Positions 11,885-24,393 of a stretch of 64,000 bases of DNA are shown here, in pieces (position 1 is the first letter of the stretch; each line of letters starts with the position of its first letter). Position numbers and translations under genes: made by a program. Source of the stretch: Rhizopus arrhizus. Taxonomy: Eukaryota > Mucoromycota > Mucoromycetes > Mucorales > Rhizopodaceae. The stretch spans positions 1-64,000 of the forward strand of contig JAKZZE010000019.1 in NCBI GenBank assembly GCA_024220505.1. The letters are read 5' to 3'. Below the pieces are notes generated by a model. That model did no database searches. It saw nothing but the letters and a program-made list of their open reading frames with translations, and had not been told where the DNA came from.

Positions 11885-13764
11885 AGCCTAAGCCTATCCA
11901 TAGGCATAAACATAGTGAGCTATGTGTAAAAATGGCTTTGTGTGATTTATAGAGCAAATGGGGTGCACTTAGTATTGGTTATCACTCCGCTTAACTTTAG
12001 CCATAAGCCAAATTTTAGCTATAAGCCTAGCCATAGGCACAAAAATAGTGGACTATGTGTAAAAATCTCTTTGTATGATTTGCATACCAAATGGGGTGTG
12101 TCTAGTGTTGGTTATTACTCCGCTTAACTTTAGCCATAAGCCAAATTTTAACTATAAGCCTATCCATAGGCGTAAACATAGAAGGCTATGTGTAAAAATC
12201 GCTCTATCTCGTTTATATGCCCAATGGGGTGCGGCTAGTGTTTCTACCACAACTCTGAAATTAAGCGGGCAACCACAGGATTTTGGGGTTTAACCATAGC
12301 GATAGAAATAATCAGAGATCCAAGCTTAACTTTAGTCATAGGCCAAATTTTAGCTATAAGCCTATCCATAGGCATAAACATAGTGAGCTATGTGTAAAAA
12401 TGGCTTTGTGTGATTTATAGAGCAAATGGGGTGCACTTAGTATTGGTTATCACTCCGCTTAACTTTAGCCATAAGCCAAATTTTAGCTATAAGCCTAGCC
12501 ATAGGCACAAAAATAGTGGACTATGTGTAAAAATCTCTTTGTATGATTTGCATACCAAATGGGGTGTGTCTAGTGTTGGTTATTACTCCGCTTAACTTTA
12601 GCCATAAGCCAAATTTTAACTATAAGCCTATCCATAGGCGTAAACATAGAAGGCTATGTGTAAAAATCGCTCTATCTCGTTTATATGCCCAATGGGGTGC
12701 GGCTAGTGTTTCTACCACAACTCTGAAATTAAGCGGGCAACCACAGGATTTTGGGGTTTAACCATAGCGATAGAAATAATCAGAGATCCAAGCTTAACTT
12801 TAGTCATAGGCCAAATTTTAGCTATAAGCCTATCCATAGGCATAAACATAGTGAGCTATGTGTAAAAATGGCTTTGTGTGATTTATAGAGCAAATGGGGT
12901 GCACTTAGTATTGGTTATCACTCCGCTTAACTTTAGCCATAAGCCAAATTTTAGCTATAAGCCTAGCCATAGGCACAAAAATAGTGGACTATGTGTAAAA
13001 ATCTCTTTGTATGATTTGCATACCAAATGGGGTGTGTCTAGTGTTGGTTATTACTCCGCTTAACTTTAGCCATAAGCCAAATTTTAACTATAAGCCTATC
13101 CATAGGCGTAAACATAGAAGGCTATGTGTAAAAATCGCTCTATCTCGTTTATATGCCCAATGGGGTGCGGCTAGTGTTTCTACCACAACTCTGAAATTAA
13201 GCGGGCAACCACAGGATTTTGGGGTTTAACCATAGCGATAGAAATAATCAGAGATCCAAGCTTAACTTTAGTCATAGGCCAAATTTTAGCTATAAGCCTA
13301 TCCATAGGCATAAACATAGTGAGCTATGTGTAAAAATGGCTTTGTGTGATTTATAGAGCAAATGGGGTGCACTTAGTATTGGTTATCACTCCGCTTAACT
13401 TTAGCCATAAGCCAAATTTTAGCTATAAGCCTAGCCATAGGCACAAAAATAGTGGACTATGTGTAAAAATCTCTTTGTATGATTTGCATACCAAATGGGG
13501 TGTGTCTAGTGTTGGTTATTACTCCGCTTAACTTTAGCCATAAGCCAAATTTTAACTATAAGCCTATCCATAGGCGTAAACATAGAAGGCTATGTGTAAA
13601 AATCGCTCTATCTCGTTTATATGCCCAATGGGGTGCGGCTAGTGTTTCTACTACAACTCTGAAATTAAGCGGGCAACCACAGGATTTTGGGGTTTAACCT
13701 TAGAAATAATCAGAGATCCAAGCTTAACTTTAGTCATAGGCCAAATTTTAGCTATAAGCCTATC
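11885..13764. repeat. Four near-identical 468-bp satellite units
   Basis: The phrase CCTATCCATAGGCATAAAC begins units at 11893, 12361, 12829 and 13297, exactly 468 bp apart. The last unit is about 6 bp shorter. Each unit holds three about 133-bp monomers plus the GGGCAACCACAGG segment. By eye the copies are essentially identical, indicating very recent amplification or an assembly-level duplication. A related, more divergent unit lies at about 9208-9680, left of the Merlin insertion. Confidence 0.93.
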
Positions 13765-15272
13765 CACTACGGCGCAAAGAATCCTGCTTGAAGGATACGA
13801 ATACTCGTTGCAGCATTTTTTTACAGCGCTTCTGGTGTATTTTTGAGTTTATTTTTTGGTTGTTCTCCGCATTTTTTCTTAAAATGCTCTATTCATTTTT
13901 ATTGCTCCACTTTTTTTTTTTTTTTTGCAGGTAAATATTGAAATGGGCTGGATCTACTTGGCAAAATCACTTTTTAAACTATATAAAACCTGAGTTTTGC
14001 TGTTAAAAGACGTAACGAACCGATATTACACAACTTGCATTTTTCTGCATTATGATTGTAATGGTCGTAAAAAGATTCCTTTTCATTAGTTTTTTTAAGC
14101 AATTACAAAGAAAGTAGATTGCGTACAATTTTTTATTTTTTAAAAAAAAAAAAATGTTCTGCGACTCTCTTTTTTGTTTCTATCTTGAACTATATTTTGT
14201 GGTTATTTTTATAATTGATAATTTGCAACAACAAAAAAAGAGACAACTTATAGCTCCATTACTGCCAAAAATGTAAAAAAAAAGAACAAAGCTTACGTTT
14301 TTTATGCCTCTGTCAATTGTCGTATCTTAAACCACTTCCACATCTTGTGCTCTAGCTGATATGTTTTTAATGGAAACTTAAAATGTGAAAAAGAAGACAT
14401 GTAAGCATTATGGCAAAGAGTCAGTAATGCACCTGTGCCTTTAGTTCTATTTATTTTAGCAAATTTAAACAAGATATGCTTTGATTGCTGTAACTTTTCT
14501 TTGTATCCAATTGTAGTACTGCTTCATTATACTTTTACTAGTCGAGTTACATTACAAACTTTTTATGTTAATTGAACTGAGAGTAATTTGTCATAGTTGT
14601 GAATCTTTATTTTTTTGTATTAAATATGGGGAAATAAACTGAAGAATATAAATGCGTAATAGATATAAAAAAGAGTTGTATAAACTATTATCAAATTCAG
14701 ACCATATACAATAAAGTAATTTGTTTAAATTACTTCTTCATTGGGTAAAAATATTGATTTGAGTAGGTTGTCCTTTGTTATTATACTTTTTCTCTGTTAT
14801 AGTCAGTTTAATTGAAGCCAAAGGAATTCAATCTGTTTGACTACTAATAATTGTTGTAATCATGAATTAAAATAAACCGAATTTCAAAAATAATTGTAAT
14901 AAAAAAAAAAAAACGAGTTTGCAAATGCTCTAGGATGACGTCGTTATAACTTACAAGCGTTTCAAAAAGTACAAGAAACTTCCGATTGTACTTCTTTTCT
15001 TTCTTCATGTAATCCTGCTACGAAATTCTTACGGCTCGTAATTATTTTTACTATTCTAAACACTTGCTAACAATTAAACTGTTATTATTTATCTTGTACC
15101 TTAATCTAGTTTTTACAATTATTTAACAAGAATTAGCTTTTTTTTAAGGTAAATAGTGATCGTTTGTTGATATACATTGCATCTAATGTATGTTTATAGT
15201 ATATGAGCTACATTCCGTTTAGTCCTATGCTTTATGAAATATTTAGTAGAAAAAAAGTCTTTATTTGGTAGG

Positions 15273-15305
<33 letters not shown>

Positions 15306-17686
15306 GTTCAGTACTCATAATGAAAAAAATCTTATTTTGATTAGCATATTGGATATAAGGCTATAAATCCCTTTAACAACAACGTAACACTGTAGAGATA
15401 ATGGAAGGTGTCAAATAACATATCATTTTGCAGTGCAACTTGTTAACAGATACAAAACCTGAAGCTTTGTTTAAAAACTCTTAAAACGATTTTTTTTATT
15501 ACAGCTATAAAACGTATAAAAATAGTTTCTTGTAAAAGGTTTTAAGCATAGAAACATATGCATAGAATTTATTTGGATTATAGTCGAAAAGTGATTTACG
15601 TGAATACAGCAATACATAAGAGAAGATTAGATATATATTTTGGATGGAGTTTTGATGGTAATTAAAAAAAAGAACATGGAAAAAGAAGTTATTAAATCAT
15701 AGACATAGGCATAAAAGCATAAAAAAATAAAAAAAAAGAAGGCTACATAAATGAAATGAAGAAAAAGGTATTAAAGATCGGAAAGCATACCATTATGTCT
15801 ACCACCCGTTCTGGCACTCGTCCTACTTCTCGTCGTCAAAATAAAAAGAGAAGAATATAATTGTTTCTTTTTCTTTTTATTGTTTTATCTTTTGTTAAAT
15901 AAATTCTACTATTGTTTGTTAAATGTCGTTTAGAATTGTCTTGTCATGACTAGATCTCCATGATGGTAATGTTGGTACTTTTTTATATAGCTTAGTTATT
16001 ATTCTCCAATGCCATTGGTCCTATGACGTTAATTATATGAAATAAACTTGCATGGATTTTAAAGCATTATTTTATTTTTTTATTTTTTTATGGCTCTTTT
16101 CTTTTTTTTTTTTTTTTTTTTTTCGTATATTCATTATTACTCTACTTTGTTAACAGTTTTTGATACTTTTAGTTATTGCTGATATGCACCATGTTTTGAA
16201 AACAAAATAGCTAAAACTAAATCAGCTCAAACAGTCAACGCATTACAAATGAAAAAAAAAAAAAAAAAAAAAAAAAAACAATTATTATGTTGCATGGGTA
16301 TGAAGTTGTTGGATGTTGTATTCCTTTTAACCATTTCTTTTTATCTTTGCTTATAGTAAGCTCTAGTATTCTTTTACTTCAAATATTGCGAGAGCTTTAG
16401 TCAAACAAGATGTTTTTAACGAATGGTTCACTAATTAAAGAAAACTTAGTTATGCCTACATTACAACATGCAACAACCCTTGCTCTTCTTCATATCTTTA
16501 TTTGTATTTCTTTCCGCTCCTTACCTTGACACTTTACTGACTCTATCTGTAGTGTGCAACCTAGCTGTATAATCAATACTCTATCATGCTGTAGACCAGT
16601 TTGTCGCAACTATTCATCCTCTGCTTTTGTATACTATGCTTGGTGTGTTGTTTCATATTGTGTATGCTGTTGATATTAGGTAAAATTATACTCTATGCTG
16701 CTTCAGATAGATTGAACCTTAACCAACATCATATTGTATAGATAGTATGTTTGAACAAGACAAAAGGTATAATTTGTTTGCTTGTTACTTTTTTCTTAAC
16801 TGATGTTTTTATTTATTAGATTTTAATACTTTGTTTTATTTTGCAATGTGGATTTTGTATGAAGCAACTGTAATGATATTAACGATAACAGCAATGATGA
16901 TAGAGTATTATGAAACCCAATAAAGCATAGGCGCACGGACTTGAGGAAAAGTAACAATGGTTGTATAAGACAATTATCCATCATGTGATAAAAAAAAAAA
17001 AGGAAAACAATTTTGGTAAATAGAAATAAAATTGCATATGTTTAAATATTAATTACTCTGTTGAATGTAGATTGCAATGTAGATTGTTGAAAGTAATTAA
17101 ATCTGCTAAATGGGTTGCATTGAATATTGTCGAGGACAGGTAAGTAATGACGTACGATTATATTGGATCTGTTCATTCTGTATTCCTTTTTTTTTATTAT
17201 TCCTTTTCTTTTATTATTCTTTTTCTTTTATTATTTTTTTTTTTTTTTTGCTATTACTTTTTTTTTGTTATTACTTTTTTTTTTTATTCAAATGAATAAT
17301 ATAATAAAATAAATAAAGCATCGTATTATTAAATCATTTAAATTTGTCCATTTATACTGCCCTATACAATAATAAACCTACCCATTTTACTGGACATAAT
17401 TGATTAAACATAGCCATACTCTGCTTATATACAGAACAGCTAATGTCTGCCTCATCCAATTAAATTGTTATACTTTAGACCAATTTTACTCCATTTTACT
17501 CCAATTTTGCCTCATCCAATTAAATTGTTATGTGAAAGCGTATGAGAGTTCATGTAGCATCATGTTTTACTCCAATGTTATTCCAATTTTATTCTAAATT
17601 ATGCTAAATTCGACATTTTTAGCATCTTTATTTTATTAATCCGCGCCTACAATGAGTGTTATGCGGAGATTTTTTGCGCCGTAGTG
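13765..17686. mobile_element. CACTA-like element without transposase gene, TSD ATC
   Basis: The insert begins CACTACGGCGCAAA (13765-13778) and ends with the exact reverse complement (17673-17686). The three bases before it and the three after it are both ATC. Removing the insert and one ATC restores the satellite text CCTATCCATAGGC. A CACTA start with a 3-bp duplication is the classic EnSpm/CACTA signature. The 3.9-kb interior is AT-rich with long A and T tracts (for example 15272-15300 and 16099-16122) and carries no transposase reading frame. The only coding-like remnant is a 21-codon ORF at 15795. It is probably a non-autonomous derivative, and its termini differ from those of the CACTGC family at 36-54 kb. 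Confidence 0.85.
15795..15860 (+). pseudogene. 21-residue remnant resembling the start of a CACTA accessory gene
   Basis: The tiny ORF reads MSTTRSGTRPTSRR and then a Lys/Arg-rich end, with GC-richer codons than its surroundings. It resembles the basic start of the accessory protein at 48487 (MSRRVATPINVP, then KRAR). I read it as the leftover first exon of such a gene in a deleted CACTA element. The similarity is short, so this is tentative. Confidence 0.35.
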
Positions 17687-19590
17687 ATCCATAGGCACAA
17701 AAATAGTGGGCTATGTGTAAAAATGGCTTTATCCCATTTATAGAGCAAATGGGGTGCACTTAGTGTTGGTTATTACTCCGCTTAACTTTAACTATAAGCC
17801 AAATTTTAGTCATAAGCCTAGCCATAGGCACAAAAATAGTGAGCTATATGCAAAAATCACTTTATCTCGTTTATATACGCAATGGGGTGCGCCTAGTGTT
17901 GGTTATCACTCCGAAAAATAACCGGACAACACTGGATTTTAGTTTTTCGCTATAGCCGTGACTCTAACTTTAGTTATCGTCATGAAAAGTGCCCTAACCA
18001 CAACTCTGAAATTAAGCGGGCAACCACAGGATTTTAGGGTACAACCTTAGAAATAATCAGAGATCCAAGCTTAACTTTAGTCATAGGCCAAATTTTAGCT
18101 ATACGCCTATCCATAGGCATAAACATAGTGGGCTATGTGTAAAAATCGCTTTGTGTGATTTATAGAGCAAATAGGGTGCACATAGTGTTGCTTATCACTC
18201 CGCTTAACATTAGCCATAAGCCAAATTTTAGTTATAGGCCTAGCCATAGGCACGAAAATAGTGAGCTACCTGTAAAAATCGCTTTATCTCGTTTATATGC
18301 CCAATGGGGTGCGCCTAGTGATGGTTATCACTCCGAAAAGTAACCGGACAACACTGGATTTTACTTTTACGCTATAGCCGTGACTCTAACTTTAGTTATC
18401 GTCGTGAAAAGTGCCCTAACCACAACTCTGAAATTAAGCGGGCAACCACAGGATTTTAGGGTTTAACCATAGCGATAGAAATAATCAGAGATCCAAGCTT
18501 AACTTTAGTCATAGGCCAAATTTTAGCTATTAGCCTATCCATAGGCGTAAACATAGTGATCTATGTGTGAAAATGGCTTTGTGTGACTTATAGAGCAAAT
18601 GGGGTGTGTCTAGTGCTGGTTATCACTCCGCTTAACTTTAGTCAGAGGCCAAATCTTAGCTATAAGCCTATCCATAGGCATAAAAAGAGTGGGCTATGTG
18701 TTAAAATCACTTTATCCCATTTATAGAGCAAATGGGGTGCACCTAGTGTTCGTTATTACTCCGAAAAATAACCGGACAACACTGGATTTTACTTTTTCGC
18801 TATAGCCGTGACTCTAACTTTAGTTATCGTCATGAAAAGTGCTCTAACCACAACTCTGAAATTAAGCGGGCAACCACAGGATTTTGGGGTTTAACCATAG
18901 TCACAACCATAACCACAACCACAACCGTGTTTTTTTTCTTCTTTTTCTTCTTCCCAGCCATAACCACCAAAAAAAAAAACGCTTTATCTCGTTTCTATGC
19001 CCAATGGGGTGCGCCTAGTGTTGGTTATCACTCCGAAATGTAACCGGCCAGCACTGAATTTCATATTTTTGCTATAGCCGTGACTCTAACTTTAGTTATC
19101 GTCATGAAAAGTGTTCCAACCACAACTCGGAAATTCAGTGGGCAACCACAGGATTTTGGGGTTTAACCATGCAAATAATCAGAGATCCAAGCTTAACTTT
19201 AGTTGTAGGCCAAATTTTAGCTATAAGCCTATCCATAGGCACAGACATAGTGGGCTATGTGTGAAAATCACTTTGTGTGATTTATAGAGCAAATGGGGTG
19301 CACTTAGTGTTGGTTATCACTCCGCTTAACTTTAGCCATAGGCCAAATTTTAGCTATAAGCCTAGGTATAGGCACCAAAATAGTGGGCTATGTGTAAAAA
19401 TCACTTTATACCATTTATAGAGCAAATGGGGTGCACCTAGTGTTCGTTATTACTCCGAAAAGTAACCGGCCAACACTGAATTTCATATTTTGGCCATAGC
19501 CGTGACTCTAACTTTAGTTATCGTCATGAAAAGTGCTCCAACCACAACTCTGAAATTAAGCGGGCAACCACAGGATTTTGGGGTTTAACC
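17687..19590. repeat. Satellite block 3 (left part of duplicated unit A)
   Basis: Satellite monomers resume immediately after the CACTA-like element. The block is almost base-for-base identical to 27684-29586 (constant offset of about 9997 bp). It includes a T/C-rich spacer with AACCATAACCACAACC at about 18897-18975 and ends at GGGGTTTAACCA. Confidence 0.92.
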
Positions 19591-19980
19591 ATGACCACAA
19601 TTTATTTTTTTTTTTTTTTTTTTCTCCTCTTTCTTTCACTCTGTTTTACAACCAAAACCACAATGACGTCGTAGTTTTGTGTTCTTTCTATCTCTTGACC
19701 GCCGTCGCCATAACCACAATTTGGTGCGTTTTGTGTTTGTGTTGGTAACCAAAGCTTTTTGCGCTTCAACCACAATCGTGCTGTTCGTGTATTAGCGTAT
19801 CCATTACCTTAATCTATTGTTATAGTCACAGTTACAATTACTCTGTGTGGTAAAGATAGCTGATTACAAGTAAAAATCAGTCTCAAAAAGTACTCAAACT
19901 GATTCTCGATCTCTGTTATTATGTTTTCTTAAATAATTGTAACCATCATACAATACTCCTTTTGGTTCTTCCATGTCTTT
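19591..19980. other. Spacer with AACCACAA repeats, no gene seen
   Basis: A T-run is followed by scattered ACCACAA motifs. The stretch is similar to 29585-29945 but clearly more diverged than the satellite on its left. Confidence 0.5.
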
Positions 19981-20535
19981 TTGGCTTTTGTTCTCCTTTG
20001 GCTTCCCTCGGTTTCGGGTACCGAAATTAGTGTATTCCAACACACTAATGAAAATGTTCCCATCTTCTCTTGGCCTGGACTTTTTCTTGCCACTATAATT
20101 GACTATCTTCGGGTACCGGCAGTCTTGTCTCCTTTGTGCACTTTTGGCCCACTTGTCGCCGGTACCATTAAATTGGTTAAAAACCAATTGAAAGCTGATT
20201 TCCTAGCTGCTGCCTCCCTTTCGGCCCGACTGGAAACACTCCGTCTACACCTCCAACGAGGTACTTTCTCTGTCGGTGTCCGAAAGGCTTACAAGTCTCG
20301 ATCGCGTCGGGTTCAGTTACTGACCTCCATCATACGGTCGAAAGAATCCGAATACGGGTCCTTATTGGCTCGTTGTACCACTTCGTTTGCTTGGGCCACT
20401 TTTGGCCAACAAATTATTGATAAATACTTGCCACTGGATTCCACTCGAAGCGAAAAACATTGTCTAGTGTGCCTTGTTCTCTTTTTGTTGAAACTTTATT
20501 GCCTCTTTTTTAGTTTTCTTGGTTATCATTGTTAA
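19981..20535 (+). CDS. Unidentified ORF, copy A
   Basis: The open frame spans about 184 codons without an in-frame ATG near its 5' end (it opens with TTG; a TAA lies upstream), so the true start may be in an unseen exon or lost. Hydrophobic N-terminal and C-terminal stretches (WLPSVSG; LVLFLLKLYCLFF) flank a basic middle (RKAYKSRSRRVQLL) and a conserved segment, LLARCTTSFAWATFGQQ. Copy B at 29946-30407 keeps the same frame across a 93-bp in-frame deletion. Differences between copies are a mix of synonymous and non-synonymous changes. I do not recognise the family. It may be a degenerate TE-linked gene. Confidence 0.35.
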   Translation: MAFVLLWLPSVSGTEISVFQHTNENVPIFSWPGLFLATIIDYLRVPAVLSPLCTFGPLVAGTIKLVKNQLKADFLAAASLSARLETLRLHLQRGTFSVGVRKAYKSRSRRVQLLTSIIRSKESEYGSLLARCTTSFAWATFGQQIIDKYLPLDSTRSEKHCLVCLVLFLLKLYCLFFSFLGYHC

Positions 20536-20965
20536 TTTTTTAATAAATCCACAATTATAACCGTGACTGCATTGTCATACGTTAGGCGAGGAACCACAAC
20601 CTTGATTATACTGTTGCATTATGTCTTTTGGCCGCAGCCACTATCACCGTCAAAATCCCGTTTCTTGTGCACGCTCGTGTGAAGATAATTTAATTCTTTC
20701 GCATCTACCACTTCGAAACTCTTGTGGTCTTATTATCAGGCCACTATATTCAAGAAGACGGTCTAATTATTATCATTATGTTTTACATTAAATCTTATAA
20801 TAGAAGATAATCTTGTTATACTTAATATCCCCAACTTACATAAAAAAATTATTTTACATTTCAAAAATAAAAAAAGTGAGTTTTATTACACCAATTAGAG
20901 ATATCTCTAAAATGCACTATATCAATGTTATTAACAATAATTCGTATCTCTGCGGAACAACGTAT
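20536..20965. other. AT-rich spacer before solo LTR A
   Basis: No gene is seen. The stretch is similar throughout to 30408-30862 of the second unit. Confidence 0.5.
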
Positions 20966-21273
20966 TGTCGTATTTACCTCATTAAATACTTATTGTTCAT
21001 ATGAGGTTACTCAGACCTTACATAATAAAAAGCATGTGCTGAATACATAATATTATTTAGTACATATTCCCTAAAACTTTATACAATGCTTATATTGTTT
21101 AAGCTTAATGCAATGATTGACCTTGAGCTCACTTCGGTCTCTAAATAGTTTGATTAAATGGGCTCACTCTCCCGTCCTAAAATCTGATAAAGAGGTTACA
21201 TAGAGACTCGTTCTCTAGTTTTCAAGTACTATTTTCCTTTCTATTTCTCACTTTATCATCTGCAAATATCTCA
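20966..21273 (+). repeat. Solo LTR, unit A
   Basis: The 308-bp segment starts TGTCGTATTTACC and ends AAATATCTCA, matching the LTR at 5074-5405 but lacking the roughly 25-bp stretch with the TATA-like box. The flanks CGTAT (20961-20965) and TGCAT (21274-21278) are a decayed 5-bp duplication. The other unit keeps TGTAT on both sides. Confidence 0.82.
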
Positions 21274-21278
21274 TGCAT

Positions 21279-22084
21279 GATGGTCTATCTCCGGGGATGT
21301 TTTTTTTTTTGAAACGAAGTCGAATAAATCAACGACAAAAAAACCCATAGAAAAATACTCTGGCCTGAATGACGAGTCTATCGCCTTATGACAGTGGATT
21401 TATAGTTCCAATGAGGTTTACTGAGGAATAATAAGCATATAAATGAAAATATTAAAGAATAATCATATTCATCTAGTTATATCATGATGTTGGATAAAAA
21501 CAGCTTAGAATGTTGTCTAGTTATAGAAAGATATAACGTCGCATAGATGGATAAAATACAAAAAGTTTTCCCTGAACCAACTTTAAAATATATGCAAACG
21601 AATTAGATTTTTTTTCGTCTTTTAGTATTCGATTATTCATAAAGTATGTGATATTTAGGTTTTATAATATAAAAAAGTACTAAGTCAATCAACAAATATA
21701 AAAATAAGTGAGACTCGAAGTAGATTGTCCTTTATTCAAGTTAAAAAACATGAGGGTATTGATACTTTTCTATCCACGGCTAAATAATAGTATTCACAGT
21801 ATATGATTATTGATTATTAATCGACATTAGACGATGCGTTAATTATATGATTGGTATTGTTTAACATCGTTGTATCAAGAGGTAATTATTAATCCTGATC
21901 CAGGAACTTGTTAAAATATTCTGGAGTGGATCGGGATATAATTTTATTTGACGTGGCATAATACAATGTCCGATATTCCTAATTTGGATGATCATTGTTC
22001 GTAGTAATCTACAGTATTACTTTATTACATGTGTAAATACCACAAAGTATTTTCAATGAAAAATGACATTTAAGTTATAATTCT
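21279..22084. other. AT-rich spacer, no gene seen
   Basis: No motif is recognised. Its first part is shared with 31176-31545 of unit B, and about 300 bp (roughly 21650-22050) are absent from B. It begins TGATGGTCTATCTCCGGGG in both units, just after the solo LTR. Confidence 0.5.
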
Positions 22085-22990
22085 TTAATTCTTACGATCT
22101 TCTATTATTATCATAGGATGTTTATGTTTTTTGTTTTTTCTGGTCAATTCCTCCATAACTGTATCTTCTTCTTCAAAAACAATATAATTAACTTCTAAAT
22201 CTTTAAGGTTTATATGCAATAGCTTATTTTGTAACTCATTCATATCATTTTAATTTTTATTCATCTTTATGTCATCATTAAATGCTATATGCAATTTACT
22301 TTTTGTTATTCGAAATTCAAAATTATCACAATGCCGTAACTTATAAAGATGTTATTCTTTAATTTTATAATCCTGCACTCATTGCCATATATTTTTTGGT
22401 AAGCATGATATTTTATTTTTGATACTTGGATGGCTGCTCTATTATTGTTAAAACTTTCAAACTTATTACCTAGTACACTAAATTCATTTTCAATGATAGA
22501 TCTGAAACTCCCAAAAACTTTCTTATAACGTAGTTCATTTATTGTTAATTTACTATCTTTTTCTTTTCCTGCAGAATACATAAAATGCATAGCTTTAAAT
22601 TCATATCCTAAATTTAATGCATTTTCTTTAAATTGATTTATAAAGCGTGGATATGCACCATCCATAGCCAAACAATCACCAATATGTAATTTATTATGTA
22701 AATTTGTTCTTAAAAACATTAAGCCGTCATTAGATTCACCACATTTTTCTGGTTCAGAAATAAAGATAAGCATTTTATTCATATCTGCAACAGTTTGTGT
22801 TCTTATACCTGGCTTCCTAAAGTTATATGAATGTAGCTTTATTCTTTCTGTATCGGGATTATAATATCTAGTTTTGGAATCATGCCTATCCAATTATTAA
22901 TGTGACATTTTTCAATCCTATGGGGCTTTATAATTTTGCAGCCAATAACATTATTTTTATATTTGAAAACAAATTTAATACATCCGTATT
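22085..22990 (-). pseudogene. DDE transposase (DDE_Tnp_4/Harbinger-like), left gene, unit A
   Basis: Reading leftward, there is a relic of LFSNIKIMLLAAKL followed by KNVTLII. After a frame lesion the frame is open from 22893 to 22306: DRHDSKTRYYNPD (first D), DCLAMDGAYPRF (second D) and FGSFRSIIENEFSVLGNKF (E). A C-terminal tail follows to about 22085, reached only through an in-frame stop near 22257. The D/D/E layout and the RSxIExxF segment fit the DDE superfamily endonucleases (PF13359-type) seen in early-diverging fungi. The family call is inference. It is head-to-head with the related gene at 24394. A frameshift in the catalytic IDGHD region and the stop make it non-functional. Confidence 0.7.
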
Positions 22991-24393
22991 AACAATTTTA
23001 TTACTTTTTTATAATTGTTTATCCAAAATCTCATATATAAATCGTAAAATGTAGCATAACACATAAATTGTGACATTTAAATACCATTTGTTTATAATTC
23101 ATATTTTAGTTTCTGAATTGAATTGTACTTTAATAATATTATTATCTTCAACTGTCATTTCTGTTTTTACATATAAAATTCAATTTTTATAAACAAACTT
23201 ATTTCTTTAATTTATAATGCATTGTCGTATTCAGACAAACTTTAAACATGATTCATATTCAAATTATAAAAAATTAGAGTAGTGAATGCTTTTACAAAGA
23301 TTTATTATAGTCTTTTCTTTATTAATCAGTCATGACTAATTCCACTCCTTTAACTCAGCAGGAGTTGTTTTCATATAGCTCCTGATGCAGTGAGACATAG
23401 ATGAAAAATAGATCTACTTAACAAATAATTATAAATAGTTTACTTGCATAACCTGGAATAAATCGTAAGAATTCAATTTTATTCACACTAAATCCACGTC
23501 TATAATTAATTAAAGTATATTGAAAGGGACTTAATTGAGTTGTCATGAAAAGGATGCCAAAGGTAGATACAAAAATATTAAATAAGGACAGATCTTTTAA
23601 AGCTTCGTTAAATTTTTTAGTCTTTTATTTTTGCCGTCTGACGCGCAGGTCAATAGTATATAGTCTTCATATTCTCACCAGAATCTTTACAAATGAATTT
23701 AAATAAGAATAGATCCTGATAATCATCACTGCTCTGAGCAGCCAAGCTTCACTTTCATCCTAACAGTTAATTATTAAAATTAATTTATAAAATCTTTCTT
23801 ATACATGTCAAATTATATCGGTCGTATCTATTTTTTTGTCATCTAATCACTGGTCTCGCTTAACTAATACAAATAGCGTTGAAACCTTTATTCTTCATTA
23901 TCCTCTTCTTATATTCAGAAGACGTCGTAGTTTCCAAATCTTGCCTTCAAAAGTAAAATGCCAATCCTGTAACAATTAACTGCAATAGAGTTTCCCAAAA
24001 ATTGGCCAACTGTAGCAGAACATACACATTTTAAAGCATAAGTACGCACCGTACAATAATACTAATCGACCCACAAATTTCTTTTTCTTTTTATAACGTC
24101 GAGAGCTTCACAACATAAATTCAGCAAAAACAAAAGGAAATTTAACGGTTGCTCCAAAAAACGTAGTAACCAGACAGGATGCTGATTATTGCAGACTGTT
24201 TACTAGTAATTTACAATGATAAAAATAAAAAACTGTTATATTTTCTGTAAAACTTTTTGTTAAATATTAAATAATACTACTCTAAAATTGTAAAAGATCC
24301 TGTTGAATGTTTATTGCTATATAATAAATACAAATAGTAATAAAACATATAAACATTTATTTATGTTATATTATTATCAAAAATGAACTTTAT
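22991..24393. other. AT-rich region between the two divergent transposase genes
   Basis: The 1.4 kb between the two 5' ends would hold both promoters. No open frame or repeat stands out. It is conserved with about 32430-33900 of unit B at visibly lower identity than the satellite. Confidence 0.5.

Noticed and set aside
1590..13697. Many 61-72-codon open frames in the satellite (for example 11942-12127 and 12075-12293)
   Set aside because: They recur once per 133-bp monomer in shifting frames, with no start context or independent codon conservation. They are by-products of the repeat.
17110..17295. Open frame with long Phe/Leu runs
   Set aside because: It is produced by poly-T tracts inside the non-autonomous CACTA-like element.
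19894..20187. Minus-strand ORF of about 97 codons
   Set aside because: It overlaps the longer plus-strand frame that is shared by both units, and its counterpart is not kept open in unit B.
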